This document shows, one piece after another, positions 39,301 to 50,785 of a stretch of 64,000 nt of DNA (positions are counted from its first letter, which is position 1; every line of letters starts with the position of its first letter). A program made the position numbers and the translations under genes. The notes under the pieces are model-generated. The model saw only the letters and a program-made list of their open reading frames with translations, had not been told where the DNA came from and ran no database searches. This DNA is from Hyperoplus lanceolatus (lineage: Eukaryota; Chordata; Actinopteri; Uranoscopiformes; Ammodytidae), in the NCBI GenBank assembly GCA_026929865.2, contig CM049395.1, positions 29,631,001 through 29,695,000 of the forward strand, in the 5' to 3' direction.

Positions 39301-40362
39301 GGGGCACTTTACACGACAACACGAAACGGTGCAAACGCGGAAAAATTCCCGCGGTTGCACTATATCATTTACAGGAAAACAGCAAACGCAGGCATGAAAC
39401 CGCAGGTTTTTGAGATCACCTCCCAGGGAGGATTTTTTGGAAAACTTAACGGTTTTGGTTTCCTGTAAACACCGAAACCATTTCCCCTGATAACGCTGAC
39501 GTCACGGCTCCACCCTCACACATGCGTAGTCTATAACATTTGCTGTCAAAATACCCACAACACAAGCGAGTTATAAAGTTAGAAGACAACATGAACGGTG
39601 TCTCCACGGCACCATCACTGTGATCAGCGGAGAGTGACGTGCAGGGCTAAAATATAGCCTAACACTCGCCAATTTAGTCTAAGCGATTAGTAAGTTATTG
39701 AGACCACCGGCCACTGTCTGGGGAAAGATTTGTGCTCTGCCGGTTTTTCTAGCCAAATAAACGTGTGTAGCTTCTATGCCAGGGCAGCGACACGGCTCTC
39801 TCTACATTAAAAAACACTATCCATAGTTCAGCGCGCAGCGGTTAAGTTACTGTTCAACAAAAGGAGCATTAAGGCTACGGCTTCACAGTAAAAGCATTTC
39901 ACTGGCTAAACATTAATAGCATTTCACTGGACACACGTGAGTTGACTTTTATTTTGAAGTACGACTAACAGGAAGGTATCCGCTCACGAAGCCCCTTCAC
40001 TATCAGCAAGTCTTCTGTTTTTACGAGTTCAATGCGGTGAAATAAGAGGACAGAAAGCTTGTCATTTACAATACTTGTAACCCCAAGCTTACACCAACCG
40101 CTTTATGAACGTTAGTGGCATTCATTTTCGGTTACAGTAAGGTTTTATGCATCAAATTGTACTGGAAGAGCTATCTCCTAGGCTGTGTCACAGCTGACTA
40201 TTGGCTTGGCATGGCTGCTACACTGCTTCTACAGCGATTTCGGCCCGTTTCCTCTGAAAACATGTGTACGGGTGAAGATGTCAGATAAATTGTGTCTGAA
40301 CGGGGTTTTTTTTTAAACCAAAAACTGGAAAACTGTCACGTTTTCACAGTGTAAAGTGCCCC
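39301..40362 (+). mobile_element. PIF/Harbinger-like non-autonomous transposon, copy A
   Basis: The ends GGGGCACTTTACAC and GTGTAAAGTGCCCC are perfect mirrors. TTA is duplicated on both sides (39298-39300, 40363-40365), the 3-bp TWA target of PIF/Harbinger elements. Length is 1062 bp. The interior has CpG-rich segments but no transposase or Myb-like frame. An inverted copy of almost the same length and sequence lies at 41525-42584. Confidence 0.88.
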
Positions 40363-40435
40363 TTAGACAATGAGCGATGCACAACACTGCTTAGAGGGCT
40401 CTACATTAACACTCGCCAAATGCTGGTACATAGTA

Positions 40436-40796
40436 GGGGAAGGTGGGGTGATTTGTGCAACTTTTTACTCAAAGTGATTTTAAAGTGAGGCCTTGACAGT
40501 TATGTCTCCAACTCAAATATGTACATATATTTCAGGATGTTGTGCATCCCTGGCAATAAAAACTTTGGATCTGGAATAAACTGTTTGAGAAATATAGCTT
40601 TCGGAAAAAAAGTTGTCTTGTCGCACAAATCACCCCACCCCACATTGTGTCACAATGACAAAGTCACCATCATCATCTTTCTGGCCATCTGAACTCTCAT
40701 CAGTGGTGTCGTTAAGTGGAGTTGAGATGTCACTCTCTTCTGAGCTACTGTAGACAATCACTTTCTTTTGGTGACCAGCGTATACAGCCATGCCAC
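40436..40796 (-). mobile_element. Possible pogo-like transposon remnant
   Basis: TA followed by GGGGAAGGTGGGGTGATTTG at 40434 resembles the terminus of the pogo-like element at 50786 (GGGGAGAACGGGGTAATTTG). A second, inverted GCACAAATCACCCCACC occurs at about 40622. Inside, the minus strand carries an acidic Ser/Asp frame (40630-40796). The far end appears lost where the L2 tail begins. It is therefore a fragment, and its family is inferred from the shared terminal motif. Confidence 0.45.
40630..40796 (-). pseudogene. Acidic C-terminal relic of a pogo-like transposase (tentative)
   Basis: The minus-strand frame reads KKVIVYSSSEESDIS, then DESSDGQKDDDGDFVIV, and stops at 40630 within sequence that looks like element terminus. 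Acidic Ser/Asp/Glu tails followed by a DFVIV-type strand are, from memory, common at the C-terminus of fish pogo/Tigger-like transposases. No catalytic or DNA-binding part is present. The upstream continuation of the frame, to 40866, runs into the L2 fragment and is not part of it. Confidence 0.35.
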
Positions 40797-40814
40797 TGGC
40801 ACAACTCTCAGAAA

Positions 40815-41105
40815 TGTACTTTGCACTAGTTGCTCTGTGCTTGTGGAACCAACTGCCACCTGACAAATGTGATTCCCCCTACATTTCTGCCTTTAAATCA
40901 AGGCTCAAAACCCATATGTACACCCTGGCTTTTCCTCCCCATTAACTATCTTACCTCTGCACTACTATCTGTGTTTATGTGGATGTATGGGCTTTACGTC
41001 TTTTATTTTGGTTATTGTTATTGTACCTTCATTGTTTACCTACTGAATGCACTATGTACAGCACTTTGGACAGTGCAAACTGTCATAAATGTGCTTTTCT
41101 AAATA
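40815..41105 (+). mobile_element. L2-type LINE, 3' end fragment
   Basis: The frame around 40831 reads LCLWNQLPPD, then SAFKSRLKTHMYTLAF, and ends at TAA 40943-40945. This is the C-terminal signature of L2/CR1-clade reverse transcriptases (LWN-x-LP, then FKS-x-LKTH). It is followed by a 3' UTR with CAGCACTTTGGACAG and ATAAATGTGCTTTTCTAAAT, the usual end of such elements. Only about the last 40 codons survive. It lies between the two inverted Harbinger-like copies. Confidence 0.8.
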
Positions 41106-41524
41106 CATTTATACACATCGATCGCTCCATCAAGTAATCCAAGTCAGAACTTTTTGTATGGGCAGATATCAAGCTATGTCTATAAAGTTTCTGGTTAAAC
41201 CTTAGTGTAGGCTACTGTTTCCTTATCACCGGGCCGTGGAGTCCCGCTGTGTGTTGTTTTGGGTTCGTCTCCAGCGCCATGTGTAAAGACAGTATTATGA
41301 CAGCTGACGGGAGGAAAAAAAAAAATCATCTGACGAACGTGAGTAAACACGAAAAGCTTTGCTTTCTGCGCTCACCTATGTAGCTCTCTCCCTCTTTTAT
41401 TAGCCCACACCTAGGCCTACACACACGTTAATTCTCACACATTTTATGTAGCTACAGTCCAACTGGTGGGCAATTCTGGTGCCGAGTAGAAAGGCAGCGG
41501 ACGTTAACGGACAATGCATCCTTA

Positions 41525-42584
41525 GGGGCACTTTACACTGTGAAAACGTGACAGTTTTCCAGTTTTTGGTTTAAAAAAAACCCCGTTCAGACACAATTTA
41601 TCTGACATCTTCACCCGTACACATGTTTTCAGAGGAAATGGGCCGAAATCGCTGTAGTAGCAGTGTAGCAGCCATGCCAAGCCAATAGTCAGCGGTGACA
41701 CAGCCTAGTAGATAGCTCTTCCAGTACAATTTGATGCATAAAACCTTACTGTAACCAAAAATTAATGCCACTAACGTTCATAAAGCGGTTGGTGTAAGCT
41801 TGGGGTTACAAGTATTGTAAATGACAAGCTTTCTGTCCTCTTATTTCACAGCATTGAACTCGTAAAAACAGAAGACTTGCTGGTAGTGAAGGGGCTTCGT
41901 GAGCGGATACCTTCCTGTTAGTCGCACTTCAAAATAAAAGTCAACTCACGTGTGGCCAGTGAAATGCTATTAATGTTTAGCCAGTGAAATGCTTTTACTG
42001 TGAAGCCGTAGCCTTAATGCTCCTTTTGTTGAACAGTAACTTAACCGCTGCGCGCTGAACTATGGATAGTGTTTTTTAATGTAGAGAGAGCCGTGTCCCT
42101 GCCCTGGCATAGAAGCTACACACGTTTATTTGGCTAGAAAAACCGGCAGAGCACAAATCTTTCCCCAGACAAAGTGGCCGGTGGTCTCAATAAATTACTA
42201 ATCGCTTAGACTAAATTGGCGAGTGTGCTATATTTTAGCCCTGCACGTCACTCTCCGCTGATCACAGTGATGGTGCCGTGGAAACACCGTTCATGTTGTC
42301 TTCTAACTTTATAACTCGCTTGTGTTGTGGGTATTTTGACAGCAAATGTTATAGACTACGCATGTGTGAGGGTGGAGCCGTGACGTCAGCGTTATCAGGG
42401 GAAATGGTTTCGGTGTTTACAGGAAACCAAAACCGTTAGGTTTTCCAAAAAATCCTCCCTGGGAGGTGATCTCAAAAACCTGCGGTTTCATGCCTGCATT
42501 TGCTGTTTTCCTGTAAATGATATAGTGCAACCGCGGGAATTTTTCCGCGTTTGCACCGTTTTGTGTTGTCGTGTAAAGTACCCC
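41525..42584 (-). mobile_element. PIF/Harbinger-like non-autonomous transposon, copy B (inverted)
   Basis: It starts GGGGCACTTTACACTG after TTA (41522-41524) and ends GTGTAAAGTACCCC followed by TGA, probably a mutated TTA. Length is 1060 bp. Read on the minus strand, it follows copy A (39301-40362) from end to end with scattered substitutions only. The two copies are inverted about 1.16 kb apart. Confidence 0.88.
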
Positions 42585-42587
42585 TGA

Positions 42588-43106
42588 CAAGCACAGACTA
42601 GATAAATACAAACAGGGCGGGTGACAAATCTGCTTAATTTATTCAGGCGAGCGTTGAATGCACATTTTTAATCATATAGAGTACACCACAGTCCAGCCAC
42701 ACAGGAGACTCCTACTCTGGTTTTGTTCCCACAGCTAAACCTTGCGCTCATTCTAATGACAGACTCTAGTCCATGTTTCCCCCCAACATGACAAGAAGTT
42801 TATCTTTTAAGTCCTTCCTGCCTGCAGTTCAAATAGGCACAATTTAACTCGTTAGCACCTGCGTCGGTATAGGATTTACTCAGTAAAATCATTTATTCAG
42901 TGGACACTCAATCACATGCTGTTCCACACACCACTGTCTGTCTTCATTGGCAAACACCCAGCTGAGTCCGATGAGTTCACATCAGACCAAAATGCTAATG
43001 TAAACCACCCAGGGCATGACACCTCTGTTATCCATCGGTTAGGACTTACAGGCTGCTTCCATCACGCCTCAAAATGGAAAGTGGTCCCAATGGAAAGGAA
43101 GTGTGA
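42588..43106. other. No feature recognised
   Basis: Ordinary sequence between two transposons. A 92-codon frame starting at 42916 has no recognisable domain and runs into the hAT element. Confidence 0.5.
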
Positions 43107-43114
43107 GCCCGACA

Positions 43115-44790
43115 TAGTGTTGATTTTGGCGGCCTGTTTTAAGTTTAGTTTTAGTCCAGTCTTTGTGTCAAATTGTCATTTTAGTTTTTATTAGTCTTAG
43201 TCACGTTTAAACTCTTTTTAGTCTAGTCAAGTTTCAGTTGACTAAAAGTCTTGAGCATTTTAGTCTTCTATTAGTCAGAATTATCTGGGACTATTTTCGT
43301 CTAGTCTTAGTCAACAAAAGCTGATGACATTTAACTCTAGTCTTAGTCAATGACATTTGTATTTTAGTCTTTTTAGTAATGCCTAGTTAATATAGTACAA
43401 TTACCTAATATAGTACAGACAAAATCAAAATGTTCTTCAAGTCCCCCATTTCACAAGTCAAACAAGGTTATCTTAGCTTATTATATTATTTTTACCTTAT
43501 TGACTCAAGAATACATGCAATTCCAGACACGGAAGACGCTCTGATTTAATTTACATCATATTTATTTGAGCTACCAAACATGTAAGAATGCCGGATTCCT
43601 CAACCTGAACAGCAGTCTGGTGGAACTCAGACAGCTTCTCTTTGTGTTTCAAAATCTCCTGTCTATTGACATACGTTTATATAAAATAAATAGGCCTAAA
43701 TAAAATAGCTTCAAATGACAATGCCAGAAAAAAATGACATTACATTCAAGTTTAATTAAGAGAAACAAGGTTCTTGAATGCTAGAGCTACAATAACATAA
43801 TTACAAAGTGCAAATAAAACGTTTGTGTATGACTTGTATTGCTTGTAAACTGAAGTCAGATTTTATATTACAAGATATAACACAAATGGTTTGAACCATG
43901 CGATTGGAAGCACAGACTGCATACAGTGGAATTTGTTGACAGAACTTATTACATGGCAATTTGAAAATCCTTTGTAAATCACGGCATTCTACAGGTCTGT
44001 TATTTCCAGCAAGACAGACAGCTGTCAAGGGTATAATGACCGTTGCTAAGGACCTACGTCATAGTTTTAATGGATAGACGTCCACAAACAGGGCTACTAC
44101 TCCTTCAGAAAACAATGGAATACTTTTTCAACATGACTTTGCATGTATCAGGAGAGCAGGGAACACAGGAGTCATGGTTAATGTCCGACAGGAATCCAGT
44201 CAAGATGACATGAGTGCGTTTGGCCGCATATTGACAGTTAGCCTAACTTCAGGCTGCAGCCCGCAATGTAAATGTTCAGCAGTCATTTTCTCCGTGAATT
44301 GTGTTATTGATTTTGGGGATAATGCTTTGTTAGCTTCCATATTGCCGCGGGTGGGGATTGAGGAAGCAACGTCACCTGCTAACTTCCTGCTATTTCAAAA
44401 TAAAAGCCAACTCACGTTTGTCTAGTTAAATTCTCATGTTAAACCAGTGAAATGCTTTTAATCTGAAGCCGTAGCCTGTTTGCAGCCCCGATACTCAGGA
44501 AACAGAAATATTCCAAAATAATAATAATGGCGAGACAAAATAGCCTTATAACATTTCGTGTCCTCTCGTTTTTGTCAAGAAACATGAAGAGATATTTTAG
44601 CAGAGTTTTCGTTTTTGTAAACCACATTTAGTCCCGTTTTTATTCGTCAACAATAAAGCATTATATATTTGATTATAGTCTTCGTCATATGACCACCATT
44701 TACGTTGAGTCTCGTCTCGTTTCTGTCACGTGATAAAGGTTCGTTGACTACGATAGTTTGTCATACATTTCGTTGACAAAAACAACACTA
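43115..44790. mobile_element. hAT transposon with perfect 8-bp target duplication, no transposase
   Basis: Termini TAGTGTTG and CAACACTA; GCCCGACA is duplicated exactly at 43107-43114 and 44791-44798. The 8-bp TSD places it in the hAT superfamily. Subterminal sequence is built of TTAGTC/GTCTAGTC words on the left (43140-43380) and GTTGAC/CGTC words on the right (44640-44780). No transposase-like frame is visible in its 1676 bp. A segment at 44379-44477 is shared with the Harbinger-like elements. Confidence 0.88.
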
Positions 44791-44798
44791 GCCCGACA

Positions 44799-47700
44799 AG
44801 GTGACGCACAGCTCTTCGAAGCAGCCATGAACATGATCACATAGCCGTCATACAAGAAACCAGGTGTTTGTTCCAACCTGTCTCGGGATACAAGACTGGA
44901 TAGTACAATGTTTGTGTTAACGCACACAATGGTATTGTTTTGGCATTTTTGGTCTCACTTGTGAATAATGCAGCTAGCACTGTTTGCATTCATCTCATAT
45001 GTTTCTGTAATGTGGCTGAAGTTACAACAGAGTCCTTTTTGATGGAAGAGGCTCTCCAACCCAGACCCCTCCTTTGAAGGCTACAATGTACTGTATGACT
45101 ATGTTTCTGAGAAGACATCTTGAATGCACAACACACACTACAATACCAAAAAGCATCCCACAAGCTGCCATTCATCTTGTCCCCCTGTCTAGTCAGACTC
45201 CATTAACCACTGGTATTGTTTCTGCTTCAGGTCACAGAGGCAGAGTTGACAAATTACGATCTTTGAAACTTTATGTGAAACACACACCAATGAAATGTAT
45301 TTCAGTCAGTTTATTTTTCAGCTGTAAAATAACACACTCAGTACTTGTCTTAGTCACAGTTCCTCCAAAAAATAAAATAAAAGTTTTACTGTTAGCTGCT
45401 GCTACCTGTCTGCAGCTTCCCTCAACAGTGAAATGAAAAGTGAGTGAAATGTCTGAATGTCAATGGAGAACTGAGTGCGGCTTAAAAAAATGGCCTGAGC
45501 TCAGGGTTAATGTCTTACCTAAAAGGAATATATCATCCGTCCGTCAGAGTAAGAAACAGCTCATCCCCTATGGAAACACAAATCCTTCTGGAGGAAGCAA
45601 TGTCTCTCCTTAAGGCTCACAGCTTCTCAATCAGACACCCATCGACAGCTTATCTGAATACGAAGAGGCCGACGATAGGGACAATAGAGCTGGCCTGGGG
45701 ACAGCCATCACCTCCAGTAGCTAACACCTTACCTCCTACCCCAACACCTCCCCTCCCATGATCCTCCATTCACATTCCCCTGCAGGAGCTCCCCACTCCT
45801 CGCCCTCCCCACAGGGCCAACACTCCCCGCCCAGGCCGCATTAATGCGAGGAACATGTTGAGAAGACACATGTTGGACACAGGCCATTAGGGACCGAATC
45901 CACCCCCAACAGCTAAGCAGTGTTGTGGAAAATACAAGAGGTGGGTAAACTGGCAGCCACTGTATGAGCACAAGACAAGTATACGGTTCCTTTCTACAAA
46001 ATAAATGTTGCAAATGATCAACATTAAGAGGTTATGCAAAAAATTATAATAATAAAGTACGACAAAAATAGTTAACGACATGACTGAAAAAAAAAGAAAG
46101 AAGACTTAGCGTGGGGTAATTGTTCAATAATACAAAATAAACCATTTTGTCTTTAAAAAACATTGTGTGTTATAACCCAATTCAACAGTAAAAAAAAAAA
46201 GTTTAATACAAGGAACAATCTTTCAGTCGGACCGACAGATTCCTGACACATGATGACTCGTTTGGGACTTGACTTAATACTTGTGTCTGGATTAATCTCC
46301 TCACATTTGTTGTATGCAGCTTGTTATGTAAATAAGAACTTGATTTCCTGATTTAATTGTGTGTCTTTTGGCTTATATTCCCATGCAGAAATCAGCTACT
46401 AGAAAACGTACATTAAAATAGGCCACATTAAAACACAATTACATAAAGAGTGCAAGCCACATTTGAAGGAGCATAGGTACTCCATGGTGAGTACCTGGCT
46501 TCAAAATGTGGCTGTAGGGTTAGGGTTGATTAAGATATTTTATGGCAACAGGGACAAACGATTTTCTACAAGTGTTTTTTCTTTGCAAAGGGGACTTTTA
46601 GGGCAATTGCTGAAAGTGGTGATTTAGGGGATGACTTTGCCACTTAAGCCCTGGACTGCTCTGCCGTGGTGATAGCACAGTTGGCTTTGTTTACAGCTTG
46701 TATTGTAGTGCCCAGTTTAAGTACTTTGGAAAGCTTTATCTTGCTTTTGACACTAAGGTGCTTAATCCAGGAAACAGTGTTAAGAAAAGGAGTACACTTC
46801 AATCAGGGATTGGTTTAGTCTGCAAAAAAACTTCAGAAAGACAGCAAATCTAGAAGTATTTGACAGTCAACATCTGAAGAAGAGTCCCAGTCCTCTCCTG
46901 AGTGTTAAAACTGTTCAAATCCAGAACAGAAAACATGTTCAGACACGATGACATGTCATACGAGGTCAAAATGTTACAAAATCCCTGATACATTTAGGCT
47001 TCTAAGCTCTCTTTCAGCAGGCACTTGCTTCACCCATCACTAACCATCAGCTTGCCAGTCTAATGCTACACCACACAGATCGCTCTCTGTTTGTCTCTTT
47101 GTAACAACACTGACGTCGTGTAGAGGCGTCACAGTCATATATGGATTCATCCTGTGGAAATGTAGCCTGTAGTTGTTGAATTATCTGACTTTGATCAGAT
47201 AAATTGACATGCAGAACAACAGCAACATAAGTCTGCTGCCAGCGGTGCAGACAAGAGTACTGGGGGAAAGAATCTGTATAAATCTGCTACACTGAACCTT
47301 AATTGAACTAATGATAACAGCCAACATGTTTCACATCTCATTTCATCCATGCCGGTCATATGTCGGTCAGTCCCTGTTGGAATCCCAGCTGGAGTAGGAG
47401 GATAAAACCTGACCTGTGTCCTGCCTCTCTTCAGTTTGCTGTGACGCAGAGCTGCTGCAGCGCTGATCGCTGTCAGCTCTGAGCTGCACGTGGGAGTCCA
47501 ACCTCTGATTTAATGCTTTTTATAGAGGACCCCGTTGCTTCTTCTCCCTGCGTCCCTATTTCTATCAAGTATGAAAGGCCCTCTGTGTGTGTGGGAGCAC
47601 CCAGTCGATCCTTCAACTCAACAATGTTCTTGGTTTTATGGAGGAAAAATTAAATTCTTTGCATTACCTACTTGTTATTTCCAGTTTAATTTAGACCGCT

Positions 47701-47915
47701 TGACACCTGGATGTTTATTGTTCAATATATTATAACAAAAATGTTTGTTGTAAAACAAATCAAAAAACCAATACTGAGAGAAATACAGAAACTTCAAAAG
47801 CGATGCAGAACCTCAAGCAAATATGTTGTTTGTGTGTCTCTGTTGTGTGTTTCTGGTTCAACTGCAAATGCTACAGAAACCATTTCAAACCATGATGCAG
47901 CCATTTCCAGTTGTC
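44799..47915. other. No gene recognised
   Basis: Unique-looking sequence, with a C-rich strand-asymmetric patch at about 45700-45840 and A-runs near 46088 and 46190. Frames of up to 120 codons show no domain. No TIR pair or LINE/SINE tail was recognised. Confidence 0.5.
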
Positions 47916-47919
47916 TTAA

Positions 47920-48526
47920 GGCCAGGACACACCGGCCCGATAATCGCCGTCGTAGAGTCGGGAGGGGGCGGGGACACAAATCTGTTTGGTGTGTGCCGTG
48001 AAATCGGTCGTCGTAGATGTCGTCGGGCTTCTTTTGAGCCGATTGAACATGTGGCAGTCTTTCAGTTGGAGCAATTTGATTTGTGGAGGGCTAGCGGATC
48101 AGTGAAGCCCGGAAGTGAGGCGGGTAGCACAAACAGCTAACAACAGTTAGCCATCGTTTTAATGTGTTTGTTTGTTTTGTTCAGCGAGTACTTACATGCA
48201 TCAACCCTTGTGACTGCTCGACACCATGCTCGACACTCTCTGCTAAAAATGGTGCTCTTTATGGTCCATAGATATAAATACCTATGGCTATCTATGTGTA
48301 TGGTCTAGAGAGCCGTCCCATCATTTCCGGCTTCCGTATTTTTTCGGGCCACAATACAGATTAGAGCCTTCTGCTGTTATGGAGACATTACGTCCCGCGC
48401 AAGCGCAGGGAAAGTCAGCAGTCGGTTTGGTGTGTTCTTTGCACTTTTTCGGCCGCGACGGGAAGACTGGAGCTCCCTGAATCGGCAGTCTCCATTTTCG
48501 GGTAGTCGGACTGGTGTGTCCTGGCC
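47920..48526. mobile_element. 607-bp TIR transposon with TTAA flanks
   Basis: GGCCAGGACACACCGG at the left and CTGGTGTGTCCTGGCC at the right are inverted repeats. TTAA flanks both ends (47916-47919, 48527-48530). The interior is CpG-rich (CCGTCGTAGAGTCGG, CGTCGTAGATGTCGTCG) without a transposase frame. The GGC start after TTAA is shared with the element at 17504-18281, which suggests one broader group (Harbinger-like or a TTAA-specific family). Confidence 0.85.
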
Positions 48527-48530
48527 TTAA

Positions 48531-50783
48531 GTGGACGGTCATGTTTTAGTGAGCATGTTCCTGCTTCCCAAAGGATCCTTGAATGTTTGGCAGAGACACT
48601 AACCTCTACTTTGAATGTATTCCAGTGAAGACTGTCTGAAAATGTGCACTGTCATCCATATTTAAACATCATCAGATCTCCGTTGTATGATGGCCGGCTT
48701 TTCACTCTGCCTTTCAGTGTGATCGGACAACATTTTCTAACTAGTTCTGAACTTCTGATAAAAAACTGAATCTCCAGCTTATCTCGATTTACGTCATGTG
48801 TGGTTCTACACTATTTCTATTACCACACATGATGCAAAATTATAGAAACTCATTTCTAAAATAAAATCAAAGTCTAATATTCTCAGAAATCAAATCCCTA
48901 TCTTTCTCTTCAAAAATCCTGGTGATGCTAATGTAAAAACGTAATCCTCAGACCCCAAAGCCCTATTTCATTTAAATCAATGGCTTCCTCCAAAGCTCCC
49001 ATCATTTTCTATCATTTCAACTGGTCTTAAAATCACAAAAATGCTCTTACAGCAAGTTCATGATTGAATAAATGACAATAAAACTCATTGCAACAGACAT
49101 TTTGACAACATGGAGTAAATCAAAATCGAACATATATATAGGCTGTAAAAGTGGCAATAAACACACACCCTAACAGCAGAATCTGACTTGGAATTGTTAA
49201 CATTTAATCCTCAATATTGGCCAACATAAAGCTGACAAACAGCTTTCAGCTGTACTGGAGCTGAAACACAAACACAGCAAACAGATAATGACCTGAAATC
49301 AATCAGAGCTTCAGTGGGATTATTAGCATGCAGCCCAGCAGACCACGCAAGAATGCAGTCGTCTCTGTAGTCTGGATTTAGATCAGGGAATGTTGCGAAA
49401 GGACGACGGTGTTTAGAAAAGACCAGCTACATACACACATGCACAGAAATCTGCTTCCTGACATGAAGAGGATAAGACGAAGGGAACAAGACTAGTTTGT
49501 AGAAAGCAAATGTGTGGAAGACTGTCCACTCGGTTTACCTTCAACAGTTGAATATGGTACAAACTGGAACCTCTTAGCTGTCTTTATAATAATGTTTTAA
49601 AATTAAAAAGGACGGATTGAAGAAGCAAGGCAAATAAGCGCCTGGTTTGAGAAAAGGAAGAAGAGAGTTCAAGTGTACAGATAAAAAGAAACCTTTACAA
49701 AGTCCAAAGATGACATCAGCATTTTATAAACACGCAGGTATTATATCCGCCTGACATAAACCGTCTGGTTTGTCTGGTTTCTTGTATATGACATCTGGGT
49801 AGCCATATTCACAAGTTGAGATGTGAGTCTTTGCTGATTTCTGAAGTGCAAGACCCCATCCACTATTAAGTCTGAAAACACATATTTCCCACTCTGTTTC
49901 GGCCCTATTATGCCTTTGTTACTGTGGATTGCGGTTTATAGCTTGACAGATAGCGAACAAGTTCCTCCGATAAACACAAAGAAGCAGGTCTCTCCATTTT
50001 GGGAGGACAACACCCACTGTACAGTACACCTGCTCAGCCTCTGGCACACAGCTTCTCTAACAGATAAAACCAGGTTGTGTTCATTTTATTTTTAAGCATT
50101 GTGTTGCATAACAGATCAACAGAGGAAAGGAAAAACTGTGAAAAACTGCAGCTACATGGACTTTGAGAGAAAATACTGTACAGGACCTCACAGTTAAACC
50201 TTCTGGCAAAGGTTTCCATTGTAGGGAAAAGTACGAGTGTGTGTGTGTGTGTGTGTGTGTGTGTATCTATGTGATTAAATCTGTAAAAGGCACGGCTGGC
50301 TAATGTCTCTTTCTGCTTGGTCAAACACGTTATTTATTTCTCATTGTGTGTGGCCACAGGCCGTAAATAACTTTGTAATTACCCACATAGCAGTCAGGTG
50401 GGGTTAATGGAGAAACCATTAGCACGGAGAGAAAGCATGCTACAAAAAGGAAAAAGGAAACAATGGAAGGAGAAGGAGAATAAGTAGAAGAGTATAGGAG
50501 GAAGAGGAGAACACAACGTGATGGGCCTAATCAGCAGATAATAGTCCTTCATTCAGCGTTTTATGAATCAGGCTGCCAACCTGCTGCATAGTGGTTAGAG
50601 ATATTAGGTCAGCATTAAAACAGGATCATGTTAAAGAAAGGAGGATCCCATTTTGATGAAAAAAGAAAATCCAGTGTTTACATGTTTCTTATTGTCATCA
50701 AACCCAGTGAAAATACCAAATGCATCAATGCATTTAGTCCATACCCCAATACTTTATGTTGCCTCAGTGCATTTGTTGAGGAA
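48531..50783. other. No gene recognised
   Basis: AT-rich unique-looking sequence. The only repeat seen is the GT tract at 50236-50264. Confidence 0.5.
50236..50264. repeat. (GT)14 microsatellite
   Basis: Perfect dinucleotide tract of about 29 bp. Confidence 0.93.
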
Positions 50784-50785
50784 TA

